This document shows positions 8,819 through 17,774 of a DNA stretch of 64,000 bases, in pieces (the stretch's first letter is position 1; each line of letters begins with the position of its first letter). Source of the stretch: Azohydromonas aeria. GTDB taxonomy: Bacteria > Pseudomonadota > Gammaproteobacteria > Burkholderiales > Burkholderiaceae_C. The notes beneath the pieces are model-generated. The model saw only the letters and a list, made by a program, of their open reading frames with translations. It was not told the origin of the DNA and did no database searches. Both the position numbers and the translations under genes were made by a program. The DNA lies in the NCBI RefSeq assembly GCF_009760915.1, contig NZ_VIDQ01000001.1, positions 62,001 to 126,000 on the forward strand, read 5' to 3'.

Positions 8819-10624
8819 TCAGTGTGCGCCGTCCACCGCCTTGGCGCCGCGCGGGATGCGCACGGCCTCGACCATGGCCTGGATGTGCACCGGCGGCTCC
8901 TTGGTCACCTTGTCAACGACGAAGGCCACCACGAAGTTCACCGCCGCGCCCACGGCACCGAAGGCCTCCGGCGTGATGCCGAAGAAGCTGTTGGGCCCGC
9001 CGATCAGGTCCACGTACTCCGTGCCCTTCACGAAGAAGATGCCCTTGTGCGCGAACACGTAGAACAGCGTCACGAACAGGCCCGCGAGCATGCCGACGAT
9101 GGCGCCTTCCTTGTTCATCTTCTTGCTGAAGATGCCCATCATGATCGCCGGGAACAGCGAGCTCGCGGCGATGCCGAAGGCCAGTGCCACGGTGCCCGCG
9201 GCGAAGCCCGGCGGGTTCAGGCCCAGCCAGCCCGCGATCACGATGGCCACGGCCATCGAGATCTTGCCCGTGAGCAGCTCGTTCTTCTCGCTGATGTTGG
9301 GCGCGAACACGCCCTTGACCAGGTCGTGCGAGACGGCCGCGGAGATGGCCATGAGCAGCCCCGCCGCGGTGGACAGCGCCGCGGCCAGGCCGCCGGCAGC
9401 CACCAGCGCGATCACCCAGTTGGGCAGCAGCGCGATCTCGGGGTTGGCCAGCACGATGATGTCGGGGTTGACGGTGAGCTCGTTGCCCTTCCAGCCGGCT
9501 TCCGCGGCCTTGGCCTTGGCGTCGGCGTTGGTGCTCTTGTCGTTGTAGTACTGGATGCGGCCGTCGCCGTTCTTGTCCTCGAACTTCAGCAGGCCGGTCT
9601 TCTCCCAGCGCTTCATCCAGTCCGGACGCTCCTCATAGCGCAGGCTGGCGTCGGGCGCGTAGAGGTTGCCGCCGGCAGCCACCGCGGTGTTGACGGTGCC
9701 GTGCAGGTTGAGCTTGGCCATGGCGGCCACGGCCGGCGCGGTCGTGTAGAGGATGGCGATGAAGACCAGCGCCCAGCCCGCCGAGGAACGGGCGTCCTTG
9801 ACCTTGGGCACGGTGAAGAAGCGCATGATCACGTGCGGCAGGCCGGCCGTGCCGATCATCAGCGACAGCGTGTACATGAACATGTTGAGCGTGCTGCCGG
9901 CCGTGGTCGTGGTGTACTGGCCGAAGCCCAGGTCCGTGACGACCTGGTCGAGCTTCTGCAGCAGCGACACGTCGGAGCCGGAATAGGTGCCGCCCAGGCC
10001 CAGCTGCGGCAGCGCGTTGCCCGTGAGCTGCAGCGAGATGAAGACCGCGGGCACCGTGTAAGCCAGGATCAGCACGATGTACTGCGCCACCTGCGTGTAG
10101 GTGATGCCCTTCATGCCGCCGAACACCGCGTAGGCGAACACGATGGCCATGCCCACGTAGATGCCCGTCTCGGCCGAGACGCCCAGGAAGCGCGAGAACG
10201 CCACGCCCACGCCCGTCATCTGGCCGATGATGTACGTGATCGAGGCGGTCAGCAGGCAGACCACGGCCACCGTGCTGGCGCTCTTGGAGTAGAAGCGGTC
10301 GCCGATGAACTGCGGCACGGTGAACTTGCCGAACTTGCGCAGGTACGGCGCCAGCAGCATGGCCAGCAGCACGTAGCCGCCGGTCCAGCCCATGAGGAAC
10401 AGGCCGCCGCCGTAGCCCATGTTGGAGATCAGGCCGGCCATGGAGATGAACGACGCCGCGCTCATCCAGTCGGCCGCCGTGGCCATGCCGTTGGTCACCG
10501 GGTGCACGCCGCCGCCGGCGGCGTAGAACTCGCTGGTCGAGCCCGCGCGCGCCCAGATGGCGATGCCGATGTAGAGCGCGAAGCTCAACCCGACAACGAG
10601 GTAGATGGTGGTTTGCAGATCCAT
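8819..10624 (-). CDS. SLC5-type sodium:solute (acetate-type) symporter, large subunit
   Basis: A 601-residue polytopic membrane protein. It has the SSS-family features AAGGGVHPVTNGMATAADWMSAASFISMAG near the N-terminus, alternating hydrophobic helices throughout, and a soluble insert with DKNGDGRIQYYNDKS (about 355-375) that looks like a calcium-binding-type loop. It resembles the ActP-related symporters paired with a DUF4212 small subunit, which transport short carboxylates such as acetate or propionate. The DUF4212 gene lies 7 bases upstream on the same strand. Substrate is inferred from the family and from the neighbouring CrbS-like kinase. Confidence 0.9.
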   Translation of the reverse strand: MDLQTTIYLVVGLSFALYIGIAIWARAGSTSEFYAAGGGVHPVTNGMATAADWMSAASFISMAGLISNMGYGGGLFLMGWTGGYVLLAMLLAPYLRKFGKFTVPQFIGDRFYSKSASTVAVVCLLTASITYIIGQMTGVGVAFSRFLGVSAETGIYVGMAIVFAYAVFGGMKGITYTQVAQYIVLILAYTVPAVFISLQLTGNALPQLGLGGTYSGSDVSLLQKLDQVVTDLGFGQYTTTTAGSTLNMFMYTLSLMIGTAGLPHVIMRFFTVPKVKDARSSAGWALVFIAILYTTAPAVAAMAKLNLHGTVNTAVAAGGNLYAPDASLRYEERPDWMKRWEKTGLLKFEDKNGDGRIQYYNDKSTNADAKAKAAEAGWKGNELTVNPDIIVLANPEIALLPNWVIALVAAGGLAAALSTAAGLLMAISAAVSHDLVKGVFAPNISEKNELLTGKISMAVAIVIAGWLGLNPPGFAAGTVALAFGIAASSLFPAIMMGIFSKKMNKEGAIVGMLAGLFVTLFYVFAHKGIFFVKGTEYVDLIGGPNSFFGITPEAFGAVGAAVNFVVAFVVDKVTKEPPVHIQAMVEAVRIPRGAKAVDGAH

Positions 10625-10631
10625 GGTGCGC

Positions 10632-10886
10632 TCAGTCCTCGTGCACGTCGAATTCGCGGTCCAGGTCGCCCATCTTCTTGGCGTACCAGAAGATGAGCGC
10701 GATGAAGACGTAGATCGAGCCCTGTTGCGCGAACCAGAAGCCCAGCGGATAGCCGCCCAGGTGGATGCCGTTGAGCGGGCCGGCGAACAGGATGCCCGCC
10801 CCGAAGGACACCAGGAACCAGATCACGAGGATCTTGCCCAGCAGTGCCAGTGTCGCTCGCCAGTAACCGGTCGAGTCGTGATTCAT
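10632..10886 (-). CDS. DUF4212 symporter small subunit
   Basis: An 84-residue protein with two membrane helices (LLGKILVIWFLVSFGAGILFAG and FWFAQQGSIYVFIALIFWYAKKM) and an acidic C-terminus, matching the DUF4212 family of putative sodium:solute symporter small subunits. GGAGACAACGAC precedes the ATG. The gene is first in an operon with the SLC5 large subunit, the stop and next start being only 7 bases apart. Confidence 0.9.
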   Translation of the reverse strand: MNHDSTGYWRATLALLGKILVIWFLVSFGAGILFAGPLNGIHLGGYPLGFWFAQQGSIYVFIALIFWYAKKMGDLDREFDVHED

Positions 10887-11209
10887 GTCGTTGTCTCCTA
10901 CACCTCAAGGAAGAAAAGGTTGTGGGTGCATCTGCACGGCAAGGCCCCCCGGCCAGAAGGGCCCGCCGCCGCAGGCGAAGGTTTGCCGCGCTTCCTGACG
11001 CGTAACTGAATGCTGGCTGACGTTTCCGGGTTTCCCGCGGCCGTTTTTTTTGGATTGTGAAAAATGGCGCGTCGCCAAGGGTAATTCCCAGGTCGCCACC
11101 CGCCCCGCGCGCCGTCCCGCTGTCAGTAAGCCCACCGTCAGAAGGGTCCACCACGATGCCCGCGGCACGGCCCGCAGAGGCTCATCGAATCGACAGGAGA
11201 CATGCATTC
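10887..11209. other. Divergent intergenic region upstream of symporter and MFS genes
   Basis: About 320 bases between the leftward DUF4212 gene and the rightward MFS gene. It contains a T8 run near 11044-11051 and less GC-rich stretches, as expected for promoter DNA. The MFS reading frame is open into this region, but the family similarity starts downstream. I could not identify a confident operator. Confidence 0.5.
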
Positions 11210-12907
11210 ATGGCCAGCACTGCCCGTGCGTACAGGCTTTCGCGCTCAAGGGCGCCAATGACGCGCGAGGAGCGCAAGGTCATCTTCGCCTCCAGCCTGG
11301 GGACGGTTTTCGAGTGGTACGACTTCTACCTCTACGGGGCGCTGGCGCCCATCATCGCGCGGCAGTTCTTCTCCGGGCTTGAGGCGGGCGCGGCCTTCAT
11401 CTTCGCGCTGCTGGCCTTTGCCGCGGGCTTCCTGGTGCGGCCCTTCGGCGCGCTGGTGTTCGGGCGGCTGGGCGACATGATCGGGCGCAAGTACACCTTC
11501 CTGGTGACGATCCTGCTCATGGGGCTGTCCACCTTCATCGTGGGCATCCTGCCCACCTACGCCAGCGTGGGCGTGGCCGCGCCGGTGCTGCTGGTGCTGC
11601 TGCGCATGCTCCAGGGCCTGGCCCTGGGCGGCGAGTACGGCGGGGCGGCCACCTACGTGTCGGAGCATGCGCCGCACGGCAAGCGCGGCTTCTACACCTC
11701 GTGGATCCAGACCACGGCCACGCTGGGCCTGTTCCTGAGCCTGGGCGTGATCCTGGGCACGCGCACGCTCACCGGCGAGGCGGCGTTCGCCGACTGGGGC
11801 TGGCGGCTGCCGTTCCTGCTGTCGATCGTGCTGCTGGCGGTGAGCGTGTGGATCCGGCTCTCGCTCAACGAGTCGCCCGCGTTCAAGAAGATCAAGGAGG
11901 AGGGGCGCAGCTCCAAGTCGCCGCTGTCGGAGAGCTTCGGGCGCTGGAAGAACCTGCGCGTCGTGCTGCTGGCCCTGGTGGGCCTGACCGCCGGGCAGGC
12001 GGTGGTGTGGTACACGGGCCAGTTCTACGCGCTGTTCTTCCTGACGCAGGCGCTCAAGGTCGAGGAGTCCACGGCCAACATCCTGGTGGCGGTGTCGCTG
12101 CTGCTGGGCACGCCGTTCTTCATCCTCTTCGGCTGGCTCTCCGACCGCATCGGGCGCAAGCCCATCATCATGGCCGGCTGCCTCATCGCGGCGCTGACGT
12201 ACTTCCCGCTCTTCCACGCGCTCACCGAGGCCGCCAACCCCGCGCTGGCGCAGGCACAGCGCGCCGTGCCCATCACCGTCACGGTGGACCCCGCGCGCTG
12301 CAGCTTCCAGGGCAGCCCCATCGCGCGCGAGGTGGACTTCCGCACCGACTGCGACCTGGCCAAGCGCACGCTGGCGCAGGCGGCCGTGAACTACACGGTC
12401 GTCGAGGGCCCGGCGGGCACCGCGGCCTCGATCCGCATCGGCGAGCGCGTCATCCCTGCCTTCGACGCCACGCGCACGCCCAACGGCCACGCCTTCGACG
12501 CCCCGAGCAAGGCGAGGATCGCCGCGTTCAAGAAGGAGGTCGCGGACGCCGCCAAGGCGGCCGGCTACCCCGTGGCCGCCGACCCCGCGCGCATCAACAA
12601 GCCGCTGGTCATCGGCATCCTGACGCTGCTGGTGATCTACGTGACCATGGTCTACGGCCCCATCGCCGCGATGCTGGTGGAGCTCTTCCCCACGCGCATC
12701 CGCTACACCTCGATGAGCCTGCCCTACCACATCGGCAACGGCTGGTTCGGCGGGCTGCTGCCCACCACGGCCTTCGCCATCGTGGCGCAGACGGGCAACA
12801 TCTACAACGGCCTGTGGTACCCGATCGTGGTTGCGGGCGCGACCTTCGTGATCGGCATGCTCTTCATCCGCGAGACCAAGGACCGCGACATCTACGCGGC
12901 GGACTGA
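11210..12907 (+). CDS. MFS transporter, metabolite:H+ symporter (MHS) type
   Basis: A 565-residue, 12-helix major facilitator. The N-terminal SSLGTVFEWYDFYLYG and GRLGDMIGRKYTFL motifs and GWLSDRIGRKP in the second half are typical of the MHS (ProP/ShiA-like) branch. A soluble insert of about 110 residues between helices 8 and 9 (DPARCSFQGSPIAREVDF onward) makes it longer than the usual 430-450 residues; related long forms occur in Burkholderiales. AGGAGA at 11195-11200 supports the ATG at 11210 over an internal ATG at 11258. Substrate unknown. A hairpin with T-run follows the stop. Confidence 0.85.
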   Translation: MASTARAYRLSRSRAPMTREERKVIFASSLGTVFEWYDFYLYGALAPIIARQFFSGLEAGAAFIFALLAFAAGFLVRPFGALVFGRLGDMIGRKYTFLVTILLMGLSTFIVGILPTYASVGVAAPVLLVLLRMLQGLALGGEYGGAATYVSEHAPHGKRGFYTSWIQTTATLGLFLSLGVILGTRTLTGEAAFADWGWRLPFLLSIVLLAVSVWIRLSLNESPAFKKIKEEGRSSKSPLSESFGRWKNLRVVLLALVGLTAGQAVVWYTGQFYALFFLTQALKVEESTANILVAVSLLLGTPFFILFGWLSDRIGRKPIIMAGCLIAALTYFPLFHALTEAANPALAQAQRAVPITVTVDPARCSFQGSPIAREVDFRTDCDLAKRTLAQAAVNYTVVEGPAGTAASIRIGERVIPAFDATRTPNGHAFDAPSKARIAAFKKEVADAAKAAGYPVAADPARINKPLVIGILTLLVIYVTMVYGPIAAMLVELFPTRIRYTSMSLPYHIGNGWFGGLLPTTAFAIVAQTGNIYNGLWYPIVVAGATFVIGMLFIRETKDRDIYAAD

Positions 12908-12927
12908 CGGCGGCCCCGGGCTCCATG

Positions 12928-12954
12928 AAAAACGCGGCCCGTGGCCGCGTTTTC
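12928..12954. terminator. Bidirectional terminator
   Basis: AAAACGCGGCC (12929-12939) pairs with GGCCGCGTTTT (12943-12953) around a CGT loop. The A-rich and T-rich ends make it work on both strands, which fits its place between the convergent MFS and cytochrome genes. Confidence 0.85.
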
Positions 12955-12976
12955 TTCATTCCTCAGGGCACCGCGC

Positions 12977-13567
12977 TCACGGCCCCGGGTTGGGGTTGTC
13001 CGGCGCCGAGGGCAGCGAGCGCAGGTACTCGTAGATGGCACGCAGGTCGCGCTCGACCATGTGGCTGTACACCGGCCAGGGCATGACCTGCAGGATCTGG
13101 CCCGGCGCGTCGTTGGGGCTGTGGCCGGTGCGTATCGTCCGGATGAACTGCCACAGCCGCAGCCCGGCCGGGTTGCCGCGCGCGTCGGGACGCAGGTTGG
13201 GCGAGGTGAAGGGACCGAACTGGCGCCCGCCGCGCAAATAGGCCTCGGCGTCGATGCGCTCGGGCTCGCCATTGAACGGGTTGCCGCCGGGCGCGTAGGC
13301 CGGGCGGGCATGGCAGTCGTTGCAGCCGCCCACGGCGTTGACGAGGTAGCTGCCCAGGCCCACGAGCGTGCGGTCGCGGCCCTTGAGGTTGAGCGTGACG
13401 CCCTCGGGCACGATCGCGAAGCCGCGCGAGATGCGGTCGTTGGGCTCGGGGCGCGCCACGCTGGGCGGGCTGCCCGGGGCGCCGTCGGCGCCGTGCGCCG
13501 GCGCCGTGCCGGCCAGCAGCGCGCCGGCCAGCGCCGCGCAGCTCAGGGAAAAGGACGTGCGATGCAT
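12977..13567 (-). CDS. Secreted mono-heme cytochrome c family protein
   Basis: A 196-residue protein with a signal peptide ending near APAHGA and one heme-binding CNDCH motif (about residues 81-85, in YLVNAVGGCNDCHARPAY). VMPWPVYSHM near 160 offers a Met as the distal ligand. YLVNAVGGCNDCH resembles the alcohol/aldehyde dehydrogenase cytochrome subunit type, but only one heme site is present. It is periplasmic. It is divergent from narX and shares that intergenic region. The electron partner is not apparent from its neighbours. Confidence 0.88.
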   Translation of the reverse strand: MHRTSFSLSCAALAGALLAGTAPAHGADGAPGSPPSVARPEPNDRISRGFAIVPEGVTLNLKGRDRTLVGLGSYLVNAVGGCNDCHARPAYAPGGNPFNGEPERIDAEAYLRGGRQFGPFTSPNLRPDARGNPAGLRLWQFIRTIRTGHSPNDAPGQILQVMPWPVYSHMVERDLRAIYEYLRSLPSAPDNPNPGP

Positions 13568-13718
13568 GAGGCGATCCTTTCACTGGGTCCGGAAAAGCCG
13601 GCTTGGCGCGCCACGGCCGCGGCGCGGCGCCGGGACGCCGACCGTAGGCGCGGGTTCCCTGGCGCGCATCCCGGGAAATGGGGGCGTGCTGCCGCGCGGG
13701 CGCGGGGTGCGGGGTCTC

Positions 13719-13759
13719 TTGACAAGAGGCAAGCGCCGGCAACCGCCGCTGCATAGAGT
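13719..13759 (+). promoter_or_regulatory. FNR-like site and -10 of narX
   Basis: TTGACAAGAGGCAA (13719-13732) matches the FNR consensus TTGAT-N4-ATCAA at TTGA and CAA. TAGAGT (13754-13759) lies 31 bases from its centre, the spacing expected for a class II activator site at -41.5. The predicted transcription start then falls at or next to the narX ATG (13766). Confidence 0.55.
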
Positions 13760-13765
13760 GCGCGC

Positions 13766-15676
13766 ATGAAAACGACCTGGACGCTGGCGCGCAAGCTGCT
13801 GGCCATCGGCACGACGATGCTGGTGCTGGCGCTGGCCTCGATCGGGCTGACGCTGTGGGTGAGCTGGCAGCTCGAAGGCGGGGCGGCCGCCGTCAACGAG
13901 GCCGGGCGCATGCGCATGCAGACCTGGCAGCTCGCGGCCTCGCTGCACGACGCCGCGCCGGCGCAGGTGCAGGCCAAGTTCGAGCGCTTCCAGGACAGCC
14001 TGGCGCTGCTGTCCGAAGGCGACCCCTCGCGCCCGCTGCTCGTGCCCTGGAACACGGCGGCGCACGCCGCCTTCAACGACGTGCTGCAGCAGTGGCAGGA
14101 ACTGCACGCGCGCTGGCGCCAGTCGCCGCCACCGCCGCCGGCGGCGGTGCGCGCCGATGCCGAAGCCTTCGTGGGCTCGGTGGACGCGCTGGTGGACGCC
14201 ATCGAGGGGCAGCTCGCGCGCTACACCAGCATCCTGCACCTGTACCAGCTGGCCATGCTGGGCCTGGCCATCGCCGCGGCGGTGGTGCTGCTCTACACCG
14301 GGCACCTGTTCGTGCTGGAGCCGCTGGCGCGGCTGCAGCGCGGCCTGGAGCGCGTGGAGCAGGCCGACTTCGGCGCGCGCGTGGAGGTGCCCACCCGCGA
14401 CGAGTTCGGCCGCCTGGCCTCGGGCTTCAACCGCATGGCGCGCACGCTGCAGTCGCTCTACCAGGACCTGGAGGACAAGGTGCGCGAGAAGACCGCCTCG
14501 CTGGAGCTGCAGCGCGCGCGGCTGCAGACGCTCTACGACGTGAGCGCGCTGCTGGCGCGCGCCGACACGCTGGAGAGCATGGCGCAGGGCTTCGCGCAGC
14601 AGGTGCGGCGCATCGCGCGCGCCGACGCCGTGGCCATCCGCTGGTCCGACGAGGCCAACCAGCGCTACCTGCTGCTGGCCGGCGAGGGGCTGCCGCAGGC
14701 CATGAGCGACAGCGAGCACTGCGTGCCCACGGGCGACTGCCTGTGCGGCCAGTCGGCGGCCGATGCGCGCATGCGCGTCATCCCGATCCGCAGCGCCGAC
14801 CGTACCCTGGGCCACTGCGCCCGCGAGGGTTTCAACATGCTGGTGAGCGTGCCGGTGCGGCTGCACCAGCGGCTGCTGGGCGAGGTGGACCTGTTCTACC
14901 GGACCGAGGTCCCGCTCAGCGACGACGAGAGGAGCCTGCTCGATGCGCTGGCGAGCCACCTGGCCGGCGCGATGGAGGGGCTGCGCGCCGCGGCGCTGGA
15001 GCGCGAGCAGGCCGTGGCCGAGGAGCGCGGCTTCATCGCGCGCGAGCTGCACGACTCCATCGCGCAGTCGCTGGCCTTCCTCAAGATCCAGGTGCAGCTG
15101 CTGCGCGCGGCGCGCCAGCGCGGCGACGAGGCGCGCGTGGAGCGCACGCTCGACGAGCTCGACACCGGCGTGCGCGAGTGCATGGGCGACGTGCGCGAGC
15201 TGCTGGTGCACTTCCGCACCCGCACCAATGCCGAGCACATCGAGCCGGCGCTGCGCACCACGCTGCAGAAGTTCGAGCACCAGACGGGCCTGAAGACGCA
15301 CCTGGAGATCGAGGGCCACGGCCTGCCGCTGGACCCGGACGTGCAGGTGCAGGTGCTGCACGTGGTGCAGGAGGCGCTGTCCAACGTGCGCAAGCACGCG
15401 CAGGCCAGCGAGGTGTGGGTGGAGGTGGCCGCCGGCGCGGGCACGGGCTGGCGCTTCGAGGTGCGCGACGACGGCGTGGGCTTCGACCCGCAGGCCGACC
15501 GCGCCGAGACGCACGTGGGCCTGAAGATCATGCGCGAGCGCGCCGCGCGCATCGGCGCGCAGGTGCAGCTCGACGCCGTGCCCGGCGCGGGCAGCTGCGT
15601 GACGCTGACGCTGCCGCCCGGCGCGGCCGTGCCGGGTGCGGCACCGGCGGCGGGCAGCCGCGCCGCGGCGGCATGA
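13766..15676 (+). CDS. narX: NarX nitrate/nitrite sensor histidine kinase
   Basis: A 636-residue inner-membrane kinase with two membrane helices (about 10-32 and 155-180) bounding a periplasmic PilJ/NarX-type sensor. The nitrate-binding P-box is seen as AAVNEAGRMRMQTWQLA (about 38-54). HAMP, a GAF-like region with a cysteine cluster (CVPTGDCLCGQ, later GHCARE), HisKA_3 with the phospho-accepting His in ARELHDSIAQSLAF, and a HATPase (EALSNVRKHA, DDGVGF) follow. No Shine-Dalgarno precedes the ATG. The stop overlaps the narL start (ATGA). It should detect nitrate for the NarK and molybdoenzyme genes downstream. Confidence 0.93.
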   Translation: MKTTWTLARKLLAIGTTMLVLALASIGLTLWVSWQLEGGAAAVNEAGRMRMQTWQLAASLHDAAPAQVQAKFERFQDSLALLSEGDPSRPLLVPWNTAAHAAFNDVLQQWQELHARWRQSPPPPPAAVRADAEAFVGSVDALVDAIEGQLARYTSILHLYQLAMLGLAIAAAVVLLYTGHLFVLEPLARLQRGLERVEQADFGARVEVPTRDEFGRLASGFNRMARTLQSLYQDLEDKVREKTASLELQRARLQTLYDVSALLARADTLESMAQGFAQQVRRIARADAVAIRWSDEANQRYLLLAGEGLPQAMSDSEHCVPTGDCLCGQSAADARMRVIPIRSADRTLGHCAREGFNMLVSVPVRLHQRLLGEVDLFYRTEVPLSDDERSLLDALASHLAGAMEGLRAAALEREQAVAEERGFIARELHDSIAQSLAFLKIQVQLLRAARQRGDEARVERTLDELDTGVRECMGDVRELLVHFRTRTNAEHIEPALRTTLQKFEHQTGLKTHLEIEGHGLPLDPDVQVQVLHVVQEALSNVRKHAQASEVWVEVAAGAGTGWRFEVRDDGVGFDPQADRAETHVGLKIMRERAARIGAQVQLDAVPGAGSCVTLTLPPGAAVPGAAPAAGSRAAAA

Positions 15677-16407
15677 TCGCGCCCATGACGACGATGCAAT
15701 CCCTTTCAGGCGCTGACGGCGGCGGTGGCGCCGGGCCGGTGCCGATCCGGCTGCTGGTGGTGGACGACCACACGCTGTTTCGCCGCGGCCTGATCGCGCT
15801 GCTGGCCGCCGATGCGCGCTTCGACGTGGTGGCCGAGGCGGCGGACGCCGGCGAGGCGCAGCGCCACGCGCAGGCGCTGCAGCCCGACCTGATCCTGCTC
15901 GACAACCACCTGCCCGGCGTCAACGGCGTGGACGCGCTCAAGGGCCTGAAGGAGTCCGCGCCGCGCGCGCGCGTGCTCATGCTCACCGTCAGCGAGGACG
16001 AGCGCGACCTGGCCGCGGCGCTGCGCAATGGCGCCCAGGGCTACCTGCTCAAGACCATCGACAGCGAGGCGCTGGCCGCGTCCATCGTGCGCAGCATGCG
16101 CGGCGAGTCGGTGGTCAGCCCGGAGATGACGGCCAAGCTCGTGGCCGCGTTCCAGTCGCTCCATGCCGCGCCGGCGGCCCCGGCGGCCGCGCCTGCGGCG
16201 CCGGCCGACCCGATCCAGACGCTGTCGCCGCGCGAGCGCGAGATCCTGGCCCACATCGCGCGCGGCGCCAGCAACAAGGAGATCGCCCGTGCCCTGGACA
16301 TCGCCGAGACCACGGTGAAGATCCACGTGCAGCACATCCTGCGCAAGCTGGGCTTGAGCTCGCGGGTGCAGGCGGCGGTGTATGCGACGGAGCGGGGCGT
16401 GAATTGA
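15673..16407 (+). CDS. narL: NarL-type response regulator
   Basis: A 244-residue regulator with an N-terminal receiver (VVDDHTLFRRGL; phospho-Asp in LILLDNHLPGVNG; Lys in LLKTID), an Ala/Pro linker (AAPAAPAAAPAAPADP) and a LuxR-type helix-turn-helix (LSPREREILAHIARG, NKEIARALDIAETTVKIHV). It is coupled to narX by a 4-base overlap. An internal ATG at 15685 is an alternative start. Partner of NarX for nitrate-responsive transcription, probably of the nitrate genes at 21-28 kb. Confidence 0.93.
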   Translation: MIAPMTTMQSLSGADGGGGAGPVPIRLLVVDDHTLFRRGLIALLAADARFDVVAEAADAGEAQRHAQALQPDLILLDNHLPGVNGVDALKGLKESAPRARVLMLTVSEDERDLAAALRNGAQGYLLKTIDSEALAASIVRSMRGESVVSPEMTAKLVAAFQSLHAAPAAPAAAPAAPADPIQTLSPREREILAHIARGASNKEIARALDIAETTVKIHVQHILRKLGLSSRVQAAVYATERGVN

Positions 16408-16449
16408 GGCGCCCGGGCCTCACGGCCCCATACGGAGCGGACAGAAAAA

Positions 16450-16526
16450 CCCGTTCGGACTGAGCTTGTCGAAGCCTTTGGCGGCGTTCCGAGCGCCTGC
16501 CCTTCGACAGGCTCAGGGCGAACGGG
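16450..16526. repeat. REP-type palindrome
   Basis: CCGTTCGGACTGAGCTTGTC opens and the near-inverted GACAGGCTCAGGGCGAACGG closes a 77-base imperfect palindrome between the convergent narL and the next gene. The CAGGGCGAACGG end recurs near 2690-2700. Sequences of this kind are common intergenic palindromes in Burkholderiales and may stabilise mRNA 3' ends or stop transcription. Confidence 0.8.
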
Positions 16527-16559
16527 AAGAGGCCATTCGGCAAACAAGTCCGTTGCGTA

Positions 16560-16826
16560 TCACAGGTGCTGCTCGATCCACTCCCAGGCTTTCTTGGGCA
16601 GCCAGCCGGCGTAGTCGCGCGTGACCTTGATGACGAGCAGGCTGTCGTCGTCGTGCAGCGACTTGCGCAGCCGTGCCGAGAGCTCGTCGGCGGCCTCGGC
16701 GGTCTGCACCAGCCACGTGGTGCCGAGGTGGTGCCACCAGGTGCCCGAGCTGCGCAGCTCCTCGTGCAGCGGGGCGTAGTTCTGGCCGAGCTTGGTCAGG
16801 TCGTAGGAGACGCAGTAGACGGGCAT
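16560..16826 (-). CDS. Small SinR-family-like protein with Cas2-like ferredoxin fold
   Basis: An 88-residue soluble protein. VYCVSYDLTKLGQNY at the N-terminus is a beta-strand followed by a D-L-x-K-x-G-Q-x-Y motif like that of SinR-family and Cas2/VapD-related small proteins, and TTWLVQTAEAADELSARL suggests the next strand and helix. There is no CRISPR array or cas gene in the window, so an adaptation role is not implied. Function unknown; a nucleic-acid-related role is only suggested by the fold family. It lies alone, convergent with narL. Confidence 0.6.
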   Translation of the reverse strand: MPVYCVSYDLTKLGQNYAPLHEELRSSGTWWHHLGTTWLVQTAEAADELSARLRKSLHDDDSLLVIKVTRDYAGWLPKKAWEWIEQHL

Positions 16827-17002
16827 GGCGGTCGGGGCGCGGCGGCCGTGGGTCGGGAGATCGTGGAGGCGGCGGTGTCCCGGCTTTGTCGCGCAAGCCG
16901 GCGCCGCCGCCCAGGCAGCAATGCGCATCCCGGCGCGGCGCGTGTGGCGGCGGCGCACGCGGAGCGCGCCGGCGTGAACTGCTGCGCAGGCGGCCCGGGG
17001 CG

Positions 17003-17641
17003 CTAGCGCGCCAGCGCCACCGTCAGCGGCGCCGCGGCCGCGGGAGGGGCCAGCACGGCGAGCTCCACGCCCGCGGCGGTGCCGGCGGCGTCCAGGGCCT
17101 GGCCGTGCGCGTCCACCAGGCGCAGGCGCAGCGCGCGCGCCGGACGCAGGTCCTGCAGCGACAGCCGCACGGTGCCGCTGCCCAGCAGCTCGGCCGCGGC
17201 CGCGCCGGGGGCGGACAGGCGCACCGGCCCGTCGGCGGCCTCGATCTCGGCGCCTTCCACGCGCAGCTGCACCTGCGCTTCGGCGCCGCGGCGCAGCTGC
17301 AGCGTCAACGTGGCCTCGCCCGCGGCGTCGGCCAGGACGTGGGTGGAGAGCACGCGCACCGAGGAGCTGCCGCGGCGGGATTCGGCCGCCGCGGCGGCCG
17401 GCGTGGCCACCGGCACCGCCTCCACCGCCGCCGGGACGGGAGGGCCGGCCACGTTGGGCGGCGGCTCGACGATCCGTTGCCACGCAGGCAGCGCCACGGT
17501 GTCGAGCCACTCCAGCGAGGCGCCGGCGGCGGCCAGCGCCAGGCACGCGGCCACGGCGGCGCGGCCGAGCATCGGTCCGCCGGGATACAGGGCGATGCGT
17601 GCGATCAGGTCGCTCAGGTGCTCGGCGGGCGTGGCTGGCAT
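17003..17641 (-). CDS. Hypothetical protein with one membrane anchor
   Basis: About 212 residues from ATG 17641 (a GTG at 17701 gives 232). A cytoplasmic head (MPATPAEHLSDLIARIAL) is followed by one membrane helix (AAVAACLALAAAGASLEWL), a Pro/Ala-rich spacer and a beta-rich extracytoplasmic region (STHVLADAAGEATLTLQLRRG). I do not recognise the family. The long Pro/Ala stretch makes the call less certain than for neighbours. A (CGCAGT)9 microsatellite and a TATAAC hexamer lie upstream, so expression could vary with repeat number. Confidence 0.5.
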   Translation of the reverse strand: MPATPAEHLSDLIARIALYPGGPMLGRAAVAACLALAAAGASLEWLDTVALPAWQRIVEPPPNVAGPPVPAAVEAVPVATPAAAAAESRRGSSSVRVLSTHVLADAAGEATLTLQLRRGAEAQVQLRVEGAEIEAADGPVRLSAPGAAAAELLGSGTVRLSLQDLRPARALRLRLVDAHGQALDAAGTAAGVELAVLAPPAAAAPLTVALAR

Positions 17642-17720
17642 GGCGTCGGTCGGAAAGCTTGGGCGCGGCGGCCTCCCGGGCTGCGACGGGAAGGCCGGCA
17701 CGGCGCCGGGTGGAAGACTG

Positions 17721-17774
17721 ACTGCGACTGCGACTGCGACTGCGACTGCGACTGCGACTGCGACTGCGACTGCG
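17721..17774. repeat. Hexanucleotide microsatellite (ACTGCG)x9
   Basis: Nine perfect tandem copies of ACTGCG (54 bases). It lies between a TATAAC hexamer on the minus strand (within 17783-17788) and the start of the leftward hypothetical gene, which places it in that gene's probable 5' leader. Units of six bases keep the reading frame, so any effect would be on transcript level or translation initiation. Confidence 0.97.

Noticed and set aside
16560-16826. Cas2-like fold taken as evidence of a CRISPR system
   Set aside because: No direct-repeat array and no cas1 or effector gene occur in the window. The short protein fits stand-alone SinR/Cas2-like relatives.
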